Origin: Nanobdellota archaeon | GTDB lineage: Archaea; Nanobdellota; Nanobdellia; Pacearchaeales; GW2011-AR1 | Length of the DNA stretch: 31,841 nucleotides | Direction of reading: 5' to 3' | Assembly: GCA_030704765.1 (NCBI GenBank) | Contig: JAUYDD010000064.1 | Span: 1 to 31,841 of the forward strand | In this document: positions 1 through 7,540 of the stretch, piece by piece | How positions within the stretch are numbered: the first letter of the stretch is position 1 | Layout: each line of letters opens with the position of its first letter | Program-made: the position numbers and the translations under genes | Notes under the pieces: model-generated | What the model was told of the DNA's origin: nothing | What the model saw: the letters and a program-made list of their open reading frames with translations, nothing else | Database searches by the model: none

Positions 1-205
1 ATATATCAAAAAAATCTTTCATAAGATTTTTTGGAACATTCAAAATCTTTTAGAGATTTTGAAGTAATTGCCTACTCCATCCTGAAGGATGGAGTTTGAT
101 CGGCGATTTTTCTGATTCGGAAATTTTTAGGATGCTCGAGAATTGAAAACTGTAACATTAGCTACGACCACATGATGAATCATGAGGTTTTCAATTCTCG
201 ACATA
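1..205. repeat. Hairpin array A (intergenic structured repeat)
   Basis: No gene is seen here. The stretch is a run of inverted repeats. They are AAAAAATCTT/AAGATTTTTT (9-18/23-32), TTCAAAATCT/AGATTTTGAA (39-48/54-63), and CTCCATCC/GGATGGAG with loop TGAA (75-94) inside an outer AATTGCC/GGCGATT pair. Last comes a 15-bp stem TCGAGAATTGAAAAC/GTTTTCAATTCTCGA (136-150/187-201), whose loop holds a second small hairpin (CATGAT/ATCATG). Read on the minus strand, the units are joined by the motif GAGCATCCTAAAAA, which recurs in the other arrays of this window. Bases 5-138 are repeated inverted at 31611-31744. Confidence 0.85.
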
Positions 206-275
206 AAAAGCAAAAAAGAGTGTATTAATCATACTCTACAGATATTTATATAAATAAACAATTTCTTATTATATT

Positions 276-485
276 ATGGAAGAGATGAAAAATAATAAAA
301 AAGGCTATTATATTGGCCTTGCCCTTACTTTAATAGGATTATTTATGCTTATCATAAAATCAATTGATTATATTTATCTTAAAGATGGCCTATCTTCAGG
401 TGTAACTATCTTCGGATTTATTTTTGTATTTATAGGCCTAATTTTAATAAAAATTCGGGATAAAAGAGGACAAATATTAGTATGA
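276..485 (+). CDS. Small two-helix membrane protein
   Basis: A 69-aa protein of unknown function. Two hydrophobic segments are clear: roughly residues 11-30 (YYIGLALTLIGLFMLII) and 43-60 (TIFGFIFVFIGLILI). A short basic C-terminus (KIRDKR) should stay in the cytoplasm by the positive-inside rule. A TATA-like stretch (TATTTATATAAATA, about 241-254) lies about 25 bases before the start, which fits an archaeal leaderless promoter. A second ATG four codons in (MKNNKKG) could be the true start. The stop overlaps the next ATG (ATGA), so the two genes are probably cotranscribed and translationally coupled. Confidence 0.7.
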   Translation: MEEMKNNKKGYYIGLALTLIGLFMLIIKSIDYIYLKDGLSSGVTIFGFIFVFIGLILIKIRDKRGQILV

Positions 486-994
486 TAATCGGAGTCATTG
501 GACCTAATAAGTTTGAACATCTATTGCAAGTCAATGAATATACAATTGAAGATATAAAAGATAAATTAGATTATCTGGCAAAAGACTTAGCAAAATCAGG
601 TCATGAAATACTTTTGACCCCTGACAAGGATTCTGTCTTGTACTTTATTGGCAAAAGATATATTGAGAATGGTGGAAAAAGAGTCAACCTTCTTATACCA
701 AAAGAAGAGCATGATTATCTTAAATATCTTGATATAACTTTAGGTGATATTATAAACTGCAATCTCTGGAGGAACAAACCTGCAAGATTCAATGAAGAAT
801 CAGATATTATTGTTTGTGTTGGATTTTCTGGCATGGCCTTGGCTGAAATTGGATTTTCCAAATATTACAATCCCAAGACAATCTATATAATAAAAGATTT
901 CATATCAAGTGAACTTCCAAAAGAATTGCATAACAGCCTGAAAATTAAATATCTCAAGCTTTCTGAACTAAAAGAGGTTTTGAAAGGGTTGTAG
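482..994 (+). CDS. LOG/SLOG-like Rossmann nucleotide-binding protein
   Basis: A 170-aa protein that reads like a divergent member of the LOG/SLOG Rossmann superfamily. The N-terminal strand MIIGVIGPN is followed by a helix and LAKDLAKSGHEILLTPD, the usual beta-alpha-beta start of these proteins. A later GGKRVNLLIP strand and VCVGFSGMALAEIGF (about 117-131) resemble the glycine-rich loop where LOG proteins bind nucleotide, but the classic PGGxGTxxE motif is not present. Lysine decarboxylase-like or phosphoribohydrolase activity therefore cannot be claimed. It is coupled to the upstream membrane protein by a 4-base overlap, which suggests a membrane-linked ligand sensor pair; that is inference. 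Confidence 0.55.
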   Translation: MIIGVIGPNKFEHLLQVNEYTIEDIKDKLDYLAKDLAKSGHEILLTPDKDSVLYFIGKRYIENGGKRVNLLIPKEEHDYLKYLDITLGDIINCNLWRNKPARFNEESDIIVCVGFSGMALAEIGFSKYYNPKTIYIIKDFISSELPKELHNSLKIKYLKLSELKEVLKGL

Positions 995-1068
995 AAAGAA
1001 GTCCTACCTGTAGAATTTCTAAGTCTTTCATAATTGAAAGAGTTATTTATATTAAATCAAAGAGATTC

Positions 1069-1296
1069 ATGCCTAAAAAAATAGAAATTGAAAGATTAGA
1101 TAATGAAGGAAAAATAAATCTTGATTTAAAATCTGTGAATTAGAAGATGTTAGAAAACTTCTATTTTATAAATTTTGTAATTGCTTTTTGGTATCATCAT
1201 TATATCAAAGAAATATTAGGTTCAGAAGAGGATATTGATAAAGCTTTTCCTATCATTGATGATTTTTCAAATTATTTTGTGAATAGAAAAATATAA
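1069..1296 (+). pseudogene. Small gene interrupted by an in-frame TAG
   Basis: One reading frame runs 75 codons from ATG 1069 to TAA 1294, broken only by a TAG at 1141. The first part encodes 24 residues (MPKKIEIERLDNEGKINLD...). The second has its own ATG at 1147 and encodes 49 residues (MLENFYFINFV..., ending DDFSNYFVNRKI) with normal-looking composition. A TATA-like TTTATATTAAAT sits just upstream of the first ATG. It could be a recently broken gene or a 49-aa gene from 1147. The product is not recognised. There is no supporting reason to think TAG is read through here. Confidence 0.4.
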
Positions 1297-1303
1297 ATTT
1301 ATC

Positions 1304-4300
1304 TTAACTAAGAATAACTTCTCCAGTAATCTTTTCTTTTTCTTCCCAAACTCCTTTTTCCTCGCCAATATCTCCATTATTCATATCATCTTTCATGTCT
1401 GTTTCCATTCCGGGTTTGCCTTTTTCAGATTTCATCATCATGCTAAAAAATGATTTCATTAAGGTTTTTGCATCTTTCTTGCTTGTCTCAGGATAAATTT
1501 TAGCAGAATTCAAGATATCTCTTGCTTTAAAATACATTTTCACACCATTAACAACATCTTTTATATTTTGCATTGGCTGAGTTTTTCTGTCCCAGGGCGG
1601 GCTTTCTATTCTCTGCCCTCTCATTTCTTTTTCTTGTGTATATATTATATCAAAAATCTTCTGAAATTCAATATCAACTTTTATATCTTCTTGTGGAACT
1701 TCTTCTGGAAGCATAGGCTTGACTTTCAATATATCGTTCTCATTCACTTGAACATATAGATTAAAAACAACTGTTTCATTGTCAATTAACCTTATGACAG
1801 CATCTAAATTTCCATCATATTTTTTAGTTATTTCCCTTATATTGTCCATAAATTTTTTGTCCTGCTTTATGATTTCTCTTTCCTCTGCTGTTGGCCCTTC
1901 TTCATTTTTTCTTTCCATTTTTTGTTCTGGAGAGCCAGGAAACTCATGATTTTTCATTGCTTTTTTCATTTCATATCCTATAAACTCTTTAGTAGGAAAA
2001 ACCCATGCTTTCATATATGGAGAAACAACCTTTACTTCTTTATCCATGCCAGGCAATTTTACGGTTTTTATCTCTTCCCAGAATTCTATACTTCCATATT
2101 CACTGTCATATTTTACATTAATCAAATTGATATCCGGCAATTCATCGATTCCAAGGCACTGCATCCTATATGCCATTTCTCTAGAATTATCAACATCTTT
2201 CCAATAGAGTTCAAAGATTCCAGACACTGATTGTTCCCAGTTTTCTGCAGAATTAGCTAAATATTTTTCAAAAAACCAGTTAATAAATTCCTGATTAAAA
2301 CCTTTTTCAAATTCTTGCCTTTGTTTTTTAAAATTTTCAAAATCATTCTTACACCAATCAGACTGCCCTCCTGAATAATATTTATTTTTTAAATACTGGA
2401 TTTGTTCAAAAGGGTCTCCCCATCCTCCAAACCAGATAAACCCTTCTGTTTTTCCCTGGCTAGTCCTGCAGCTTCCTCCGACCTGAAAAACTCCTTTTTC
2501 TTCTTTATTCTCATCTTTATTTTCAAACTCTTTCCACCAATCCCCTCCTTGCATACATTTTTCAACACAATCATCTTTAGGTTCACAAGTTCCTTCACAT
2601 TTTTTTTGCGCTTCTTCTACTGCACAATCAAGTTCTTCTCCACACTCTCCTCTTATACATTTTTCAATACAAGGCCTGATGCATTCTTTTTTGCATCTTT
2701 CTTTGTTTTCTTGGTTTCTTCTTTCATCTTCTTGCCTTCTATCATCTTCTATTATGTTTTCTCTTGGTTGTTGATTATCTTGAGGCATTTGCTGTTCTTG
2801 AGATAGAGATGGTTGATTTTCTAGTAGCTGATTTTCTATCTGTTGTATTTGTTGATTCTGCTCTTGATTTGGTTCTGGCTTGTTTGTTTCGCTTGGTGTT
2901 CCACTTGGTTGAGTTGAAGATGTCATTGGTTCAGATGGAACTTCTTCTACATCAAATCCTGTAATAGCAAATCCTGTAATACTCATTTTTGAAAAAAAAG
3001 CTATTACAGACCTAAAAATAATATTTCCTGTTGTTCCAGGTTCAGATTCTTGAGTTTCAGGACTTGGTTCTGGTTCACTTGGAGTTTGCTCTTGCTCTTC
3101 TTCATGTTCTTCAGATGAAATTTCTTCTACAGGCTCTGTAATGATGACTTTAGGAAGCATTTGACATATTCCATTATTGCAAATATTATCACTTCCACAA
3201 TCATTTGCACTTAAACACTCATTTCCTACAATAACTTCATCCTTAACCTCTGATTCTTGCTGACACTCTCCTGTTTTTTCCCAAAATCCATTATTGCAAA
3301 TTTCAACAATCCTTCCATCTGATTCGCATATTCTTTCATCTCCATCTGAACATTCTAATTCCCTGCATTCTTTCAATCCAGTCACTTTACATTTATTTTC
3401 CATGCATTCTACTATACCGCATGCAGGCTGCCTGCAATCTTCATTCACCTTGCAAGATTCTGTTTCTTCTAAACAACTTGTCTCTATTGGACAATTAGTT
3501 TCATTATCATATCTGCTGAAGAATACCCTGCTTCCTTCTGAACATTCTATTGGAGGAAGTTCTTGGCAAATCCTAGAAATATTTCTAACAACCTGTTGTA
3601 TTTCTTCTCTTTGTTTACACTCCTTTTCAATACAATAAAAATCAACTTCCATTTCTTTTGTTTCATTTCCCTCTTGCATAATATTTTTTCTTTTACCGCA
3701 GATTTTTCCCCCACATTGGCCATCATCACAATCAATTGCTTCATTTTTATTATCATCTATATTATTATCGCAGATTTCTTCTCCTCTTTCTTTAAATTCT
3801 TCAATAAGCCTTTTTTCATATTCTATTTGAGTAAAATAAAACTCTTTCTTATCATAACCAGAAAATAGGTTCAGGTAGAATTGCTTTCTTTTTTCATAAT
3901 TACTTTTGCTTAATTCTTTTGCTTTTTTCTTTTTTTCTTGTTCTTGTTTTATCCAACCATAATTCTGATCAAATTCTTGGCGTTGTTCTTGAGTCATAGA
4001 TTCTGTTTTAGATTGAAAAGTTTTGTCAAGTTCTTTCCAGACATCATTTGATTTTTGGCTCCAAGCCTCATTTAATGGCCAGAGCTTGTTTTTTGATGCC
4101 ATGATGGAATCAAAATTTTTATTGCCACATGACTGTTTTATTTCATCCACTATTCTTTTAACTTCTAGCTCGAAATCAGCAGAATCCATATTTTCAAAAC
4201 TTTTAGGGGAAATTGCACTCATTTCTCCTTCTTTAAGCTTAAATCCAGGCCCTCTTCCCTCAAACCTAAAATCTACATTTATCCAGTTCCATTCACACTC

Positions 4301-5113
4301 ATCACACATCTCCAATCTTGCAATCACTTCAAAATTATCTCCTTCACAAAAACTAATCTCCTGAACAAACAATTTCTGGGTATTTCTTTTGTTTTCAGTG
4401 CCAAAAATACCACCCATTATATCTTCGCATTTTCCTCCGCTTTGCCTAAAGTAAGATTCAAAAACTCTTTCTGCATTTACACTCTCTTTAGCCAAAGTTT
4501 CTGCATTTCCAGATGAAGGATCTGAATTAAAAGTCTGTGCAAGAGCCTTAATATTGTCTATTTTATCCTGAATATTTAATTGCTCTTCTGGTTTTTTGAA
4601 TTCAATCTCAAAATTCAATCTATAAATCAATTTTCCCTCTAAATCTTCTAATTCTTTATTTTTATTTTTCTCATCTTCATTTCCATTATCTTCTTTAAAT
4701 TCTCTCTTGCTAAATATAGAAGGCCAGGCATTTAATCTAATCTGAATTTTTCTTCCATCAAATACTATTTTTCTCCAAGCTGGGACTGGGTTGTCCATCT
4801 TTTTTTCTTTTTCTTCATTCTCAACCCACACCCATTTTGTTTCTTCTGTTGGCTGTCCTAGAACAGATTTTAATTGCTCTTCTTTTAAAATTCCACCCAT
4901 TTCCTTGCCAGTCGCTCCTAAAACTTCATTCATGTTTTCTCTAACAGCAGAACTATAAATCAAAAACTGGACATAATTTATATTGCCTGTTTCATATTCT
5001 CCTGCATAATTTGTAAGCTTTTTTATTTCAGAATCAATAGAAGCAGCAGAAACCATTATGGAAAGCATTATGATTGAAAAAATGCTTATTGTAATAATAA
5101 ATTGTCTTTTCAT
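1304..5113 (-). CDS. Large secreted Cys-rich surface protein
   Basis: A protein of about 1269 aa with an N-terminal export signal: KRQF followed by a hydrophobic run (ITISIFSIIMLSIMVSAAS). ATG 5113 is preferred over ATG 5158 because TATA-like sequences lie between or at the upstream ATG (about 5136-5167). The body contains a CDNNIDDNKNEAIDCDDGQCGG block near residue 450, a common calcium-loop-like motif of archaeal surface proteins. It also has dense cysteine pairs (CKVNEDCRQPACGIVEC, about 557) and a Glu/Pro/Ser/Gln-rich linker (about 690-790) around a hydrophobic patch SITGFAITGFD. A second Cys cluster (CKKECIRPCIEKCIRGEC, about 811) follows. The far C-terminus is KITGEVILS. No enzyme domain is recognised. 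A structural or adhesive cell-surface role is inferred. Confidence 0.75.
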   Translation of the reverse strand: MKRQFIITISIFSIIMLSIMVSAASIDSEIKKLTNYAGEYETGNINYVQFLIYSSAVRENMNEVLGATGKEMGGILKEEQLKSVLGQPTEETKWVWVENEEKEKKMDNPVPAWRKIVFDGRKIQIRLNAWPSIFSKREFKEDNGNEDEKNKNKELEDLEGKLIYRLNFEIEFKKPEEQLNIQDKIDNIKALAQTFNSDPSSGNAETLAKESVNAERVFESYFRQSGGKCEDIMGGIFGTENKRNTQKLFVQEISFCEGDNFEVIARLEMCDECEWNWINVDFRFEGRGPGFKLKEGEMSAISPKSFENMDSADFELEVKRIVDEIKQSCGNKNFDSIMASKNKLWPLNEAWSQKSNDVWKELDKTFQSKTESMTQEQRQEFDQNYGWIKQEQEKKKKAKELSKSNYEKRKQFYLNLFSGYDKKEFYFTQIEYEKRLIEEFKERGEEICDNNIDDNKNEAIDCDDGQCGGKICGKRKNIMQEGNETKEMEVDFYCIEKECKQREEIQQVVRNISRICQELPPIECSEGSRVFFSRYDNETNCPIETSCLEETESCKVNEDCRQPACGIVECMENKCKVTGLKECRELECSDGDERICESDGRIVEICNNGFWEKTGECQQESEVKDEVIVGNECLSANDCGSDNICNNGICQMLPKVIITEPVEEISSEEHEEEQEQTPSEPEPSPETQESEPGTTGNIIFRSVIAFFSKMSITGFAITGFDVEEVPSEPMTSSTQPSGTPSETNKPEPNQEQNQQIQQIENQLLENQPSLSQEQQMPQDNQQPRENIIEDDRRQEDERRNQENKERCKKECIRPCIEKCIRGECGEELDCAVEEAQKKCEGTCEPKDDCVEKCMQGGDWWKEFENKDENKEEKGVFQVGGSCRTSQGKTEGFIWFGGWGDPFEQIQYLKNKYYSGGQSDWCKNDFENFKKQRQEFEKGFNQEFINWFFEKYLANSAENWEQSVSGIFELYWKDVDNSREMAYRMQCLGIDELPDINLINVKYDSEYGSIEFWEEIKTVKLPGMDKEVKVVSPYMKAWVFPTKEFIGYEMKKAMKNHEFPGSPEQKMERKNEEGPTAEEREIIKQDKKFMDNIREITKKYDGNLDAVIRLIDNETVVFNLYVQVNENDILKVKPMLPEEVPQEDIKVDIEFQKIFDIIYTQEKEMRGQRIESPPWDRKTQPMQNIKDVVNGVKMYFKARDILNSAKIYPETSKKDAKTLMKSFFSMMMKSEKGKPGMETDMKDDMNNGDIGEEKGVWEEKEKITGEVILS

Positions 5114-5158
5114 CTCTTTTTTAGCTCTATGCTGATTATAAATATAAGAAAAACCCAT

Positions 5159-5750
5159 ATTTAAATGTTTTTTAATGGGTTCTGGAAATTAAAAAGGTGA
5201 TAAATTCATTAAAATTTTGTATTCTTCGAATATAAATTAATCATTTTATTAATTGATAACAAATTATTAAGCAGAGGTAGCAGTTATTATCGATAAAAGC
5301 ATGTTTCACCACCTGTTGGTTTAACATAACCTTTAATGGAGTTCTGTTAAGTTCTGTTTATCAATATCTCAATAAATCTATAAGCGAGGGCTAGTGTTGC
5401 TCTTTAGCCTGAGTTTGTTTTTCAGTACACCCTCTTGTTGCTAATAGTTATTTTAATTTTTCTTTATTAATCTTAATTATTATCTGTCCAATATAGCAGA
5501 TAAGAGAAGCAAGTAGAAGTGCAGGTGATCAATTTTGTTGAGCCTAAATTTGAATATTTTTCTGAATTTTTACAAAAGATTTATGATCTAATATGAAAGT
5601 GTATTTAAGAGCAGATGTTCTCGCTGTTAAATTACAGAGATATGAAAAAGTTAAAAAATCAGCATTAGAGAATCTTTCTTGATTTTTTGGAAAAACAAGG
5701 TTTTAAAAACCTTATATCATAATAAATAATACCTTAAAGGGAAAGAGTTC
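5159..5750. other. Gene-poor gap with coding remnants
   Basis: This 590-base stretch between divergent genes holds no complete gene. A TATA-like element for the minus-strand surface protein lies at its left end. A direct repeat GTTCTGTT-AA-GTTCTGTT is at about 5343-5360. On the plus strand, two short frames lie end to end near 5500-5682: one ending QVINFVEPKFEYFSEFLQKI... with TGA, and one starting at the overlapping ATG 5593. AAGGTTTTAAAAACCTT, near 5697, forms a near-perfect palindrome close to the promoter of the next gene. Confidence 0.5.
5593..5682 (+). pseudogene. Short peptide frame, probable gene remnant
   Basis: A 29-codon frame (MKVYLRADVLAVKLQRYEK..., ending ALENLS) starts at an ATG that overlaps the stop of a preceding truncated frame. 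Part of it (ADVLAVKLQRYE) matches a second short frame at 7386-7427 (TEVPAVKLKRYR). Both stand 80-150 bases before a plus-strand gene. They look like remains of one duplicated gene family. Function unknown. A translated leader peptide cannot be excluded. Confidence 0.3.
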
Positions 5751-5759
5751 TTGAGAAAT

Positions 5760-6146
5760 ATGACAATTGAAACAGATCCTGTTAAATTAGAAAAATCTAG
5801 AAAATATGCAGATAGTCTTAGTAATAGTTCAGAAAAAGTTGATACTTTTAAAGTAGTTTCTGCTTTAGAAATTCTTGCTTTGGCTAATGAAGAAACAAGA
5901 TTTAGGAAGGTTGTTGATGCTCAGGTTCAACAATTAAAAAAGGATGGAAAAATTGATGAACCATATTCTTTTGCTGAATGGTTATGTATGGGAGTAGATC
6001 ATGGCTTTGCAATAATAGAATCGCTTTCTTTGGCTATTCAACCAGGAATTAGTGTTGAAAGACTTCCTGTTAAGACTACTCAGGAATTTTTTCAAAGATT
6101 ATATGGAAGCCATTTTTATTTAGGTGATAAAGCAATGCAAAATTAG
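5760..6146 (+). CDS. Hypothetical soluble protein, 128 aa
   Basis: Not recognised. The product is mostly helical, with a charged N-terminus (MTIETDPVKLEKSRKYADSL) and a central stretch of VVSALEILALANEETRFRKVV. A C-terminal half follows (FAEWLCMGVDHGFAIIESLSLAIQPG), ending QEFFQRLYGSHFYLGDKAMQN. No signal peptide or membrane helix is seen. ATG 5760 is chosen over the upstream TTG 5751; a purine-rich AAAGGGAAAGAG lies 10-20 bases before it. The segment just before the start (GGGAAAGAGTTCTTGAG) resembles the one before the 7541 gene (GGAAGAAGAGTTCTATAG). Together with similar peptide remnants upstream, this suggests the two loci share an ancestral upstream region. It converges on the minus-strand operon that ends at 6162. 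Confidence 0.6.
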   Translation: MTIETDPVKLEKSRKYADSLSNSSEKVDTFKVVSALEILALANEETRFRKVVDAQVQQLKKDGKIDEPYSFAEWLCMGVDHGFAIIESLSLAIQPGISVERLPVKTTQEFFQRLYGSHFYLGDKAMQN

Positions 6147-6161
6147 TGATAACAAATAATT

Positions 6162-6419
6162 CTACAACTCTCCTAATTTCTTTTCATGCTCTTCTAGCTT
6201 TTTCCTGTATTCTTCAAGTAGTTCTTCATCAATATCTTTTAATAATCTCATTCTTTTTTCTAAATCAGCAATCAAACTTCTCTCTATTTCTTTTACACGA
6301 TATCTTGCTGCTGTTTCTTCTTTTTTACTTATTTCTCGGTCTAGTTTTTCAAAGTGTTTTTCTATCTGTTCTTTAATAGACTGTATTGATTTTTTCAGCC
6401 TTTTATCTCTTTTTACCAT
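6162..6419 (-). CDS. Short coiled-coil protein paired with nucleotidyltransferase
   Basis: An 85-aa, very charged protein that is almost wholly helical (KKSIQSIKEQIEKHFEKLDR, later LLEEYRKKLEEHEKKLGEL) and has heptad-like leucine spacing. No catalytic motif is seen. Its start lies 17 bases inside the end of the upstream AbrB-nucleotidyltransferase gene, so the two are surely cotranscribed. By position it could be a partner, antitoxin or toxin of that enzyme, but sequence alone does not say which. The second copy of this module in the window also has a short helical gene in this place (26451-26774), though the two short proteins are not obviously alike in sequence. Confidence 0.65.
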   Translation of the reverse strand: MVKRDKRLKKSIQSIKEQIEKHFEKLDREISKKEETAARYRVKEIERSLIADLEKRMRLLKDIDEELLEEYRKKLEEHEKKLGEL

Positions 6420-7170
6420 CTTTAAGATCTTTAATTAATTTTTTTGTTAAAGATAACAGTCTTTTACCTTCTTCTACGGAAAGGTTATCTTTTGAGGGCT
6501 TGTCATTTTTAACTCTTAAATAAGCTTCATAATACTCGGAGTTTTCTGATATTTTTATTAAAGTTAGAAACTCCTTTTTTGAACATTTTTTATTTTTTAA
6601 TAAACAATCAATAAGATAAAGCTCCCGTAATCTTAAAATTATTGAATATGCTGTTCCATCCAAAACTTTTTCATTATATTCTTCGCTAAAATAAACAGAA
6701 TCTTCATTAATTTTAGCCACACTTTTTATTTCTTCTAAATATTTGTTTAAAGTAAAGTTTGGCAGTAATTTTTTATATTTTTCAATGAGATCATTGTTGA
6801 GTATGGTTTTAGATTCTTTAATCTGCGATAAAAGAAAAGGGCTTTTTTGAATATTTTTTTCAAAACTTTGTTTTGAAATAGCTGTTATTTCATAGTCTTT
6901 ATATTTAACCAATTTATCAGTGTTATTAGTTATTATTAATACATCGATATCACTTTTAGGAGTTTCTTCATCTCTTGCATAGCTTCCTGTTAAATATATC
7001 CCTATTACATCGCTTAACAAGTTTTTTTCCTCTAAAATCTCAAATATATCCTGGGTGATAGATTTTTCAATAAGCTGGACTCTTACCTTTTTATTTTCCC
7101 ATTCTTTTGGAAGAATAACTCCTGCAGAGTTTCCAAGTCTAAAGGCCTGTTTAATCAATTCTGTCGGCAT
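6403..7170 (-). CDS. AbrB-like domain fused to minimal nucleotidyltransferase
   Basis: 255 aa. Residues 1-37 (QAFRLGNSAGVILPKEW, then VRVQLIEKS) match the swapped-hairpin AbrB/MazE/SpoVT DNA-binding fold. Residues about 55-80 carry the nucleotidyltransferase signature GSYARDEETPKSDIDVLI, that is GS followed by DxD at 74 and 76. The C-terminal 120 residues are helical and may be a HEPN-like or helper region, but no RxxxxxH motif is visible. Such enzymes transfer NMP to proteins or RNA in MntA-type toxin-antitoxin systems. Here the DNA-binding domain probably makes the gene self-regulating through the perfect palindrome at 7212-7231. The downstream 85-aa gene overlaps its end. Architecture is clear; the biological role is inferred. 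Confidence 0.8.
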   Translation of the reverse strand: MPTELIKQAFRLGNSAGVILPKEWENKKVRVQLIEKSITQDIFEILEEKNLLSDVIGIYLTGSYARDEETPKSDIDVLIITNNTDKLVKYKDYEITAISKQSFEKNIQKSPFLLSQIKESKTILNNDLIEKYKKLLPNFTLNKYLEEIKSVAKINEDSVYFSEEYNEKVLDGTAYSIILRLRELYLIDCLLKNKKCSKKEFLTLIKISENSEYYEAYLRVKNDKPSKDNLSVEEGKRLLSLTKKLIKDLKDGKKR

Positions 7171-7211
7171 TTTTATGAGTTTTTAGTCTTATTGTCAATT
7201 TATTTATTATT

Positions 7212-7231
7212 TATGTTTATACATGTATAAA
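7212..7231. promoter_or_regulatory. Perfect 20-bp palindrome, likely operator
   Basis: TGTTTATACA is followed directly by its reverse complement TGTATAAACA. It sits between a TATA-like box on the minus strand (TTTAAATA, about 7235-7242) and the ATG at 7170, so a bound protein would cover the transcription start. The natural candidate is the AbrB-like domain encoded by the gene it precedes. Confidence 0.7.
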
Positions 7232-7540
7232 CACATATTTAAAGGCTTTGGTTTTTGAAGAGGGATTTTTTCAATGGATAAATGATAAAGTTTTTATTTA
7301 AAAACCTAGGAAATTTCATTAAACTAAGTTTTTTGCGAGGATTTCTCTATTTCTCTTAACCTACAACCCATGTCTCGGTTTCTTGGGCAACAGAAGTTCC
7401 AGCTGTTAAATTGAAGAGATATAGATAAAATCCAGTAAACCCTATAAATTTTTTAGCTCTAACACTTATAAAAACAAGTATTCTTGTGGTTGATTAGAGA
7501 AATATTTTTAAACCAGTGTGGAAGAAGAGTTCTATAGAAG
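7232..7540. other. Divergent intergenic region with a peptide remnant
   Basis: There is no full gene here. The left edge carries the promoter of the minus-strand operon. A weak inverted repeat (AAAACCTAG ... CTAAGTTTT) lies near 7299-7335. Bases 7386-7430 contain a short frame TEVPAVKLKRYR-stop that resembles the remnant at 5611-5646. A TATA-like ATATTTTTAAA near 7502-7512 probably serves the next gene. Confidence 0.4.

Noticed and set aside
1..205. CRISPR array or integron attC cassettes
   Set aside because: Units share short linkers and fold as hairpins, but there are no equal-length repeats with spacers, no cas genes, no integron integrase, and no R'/R'' core motifs.
1141..1143. Pyrrolysine or other TAG recoding
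   Set aside because: One TAG in one short frame is no evidence; no pyl genes or recoding signals are seen and a start codon follows two codons later.
1568..4364. Plus-strand frames of 60-134 codons opposite the surface protein gene
   Set aside because: They mirror the codons of the long minus-strand gene, are Ser/Phe-rich, and show no domains or promoters.
6403..7170. Catalytic HEPN ribonuclease domain in the nucleotidyltransferase tail
   Set aside because: The C-terminal region is helical but lacks the RxxxxxH motif, so only a helical helper region is claimed.
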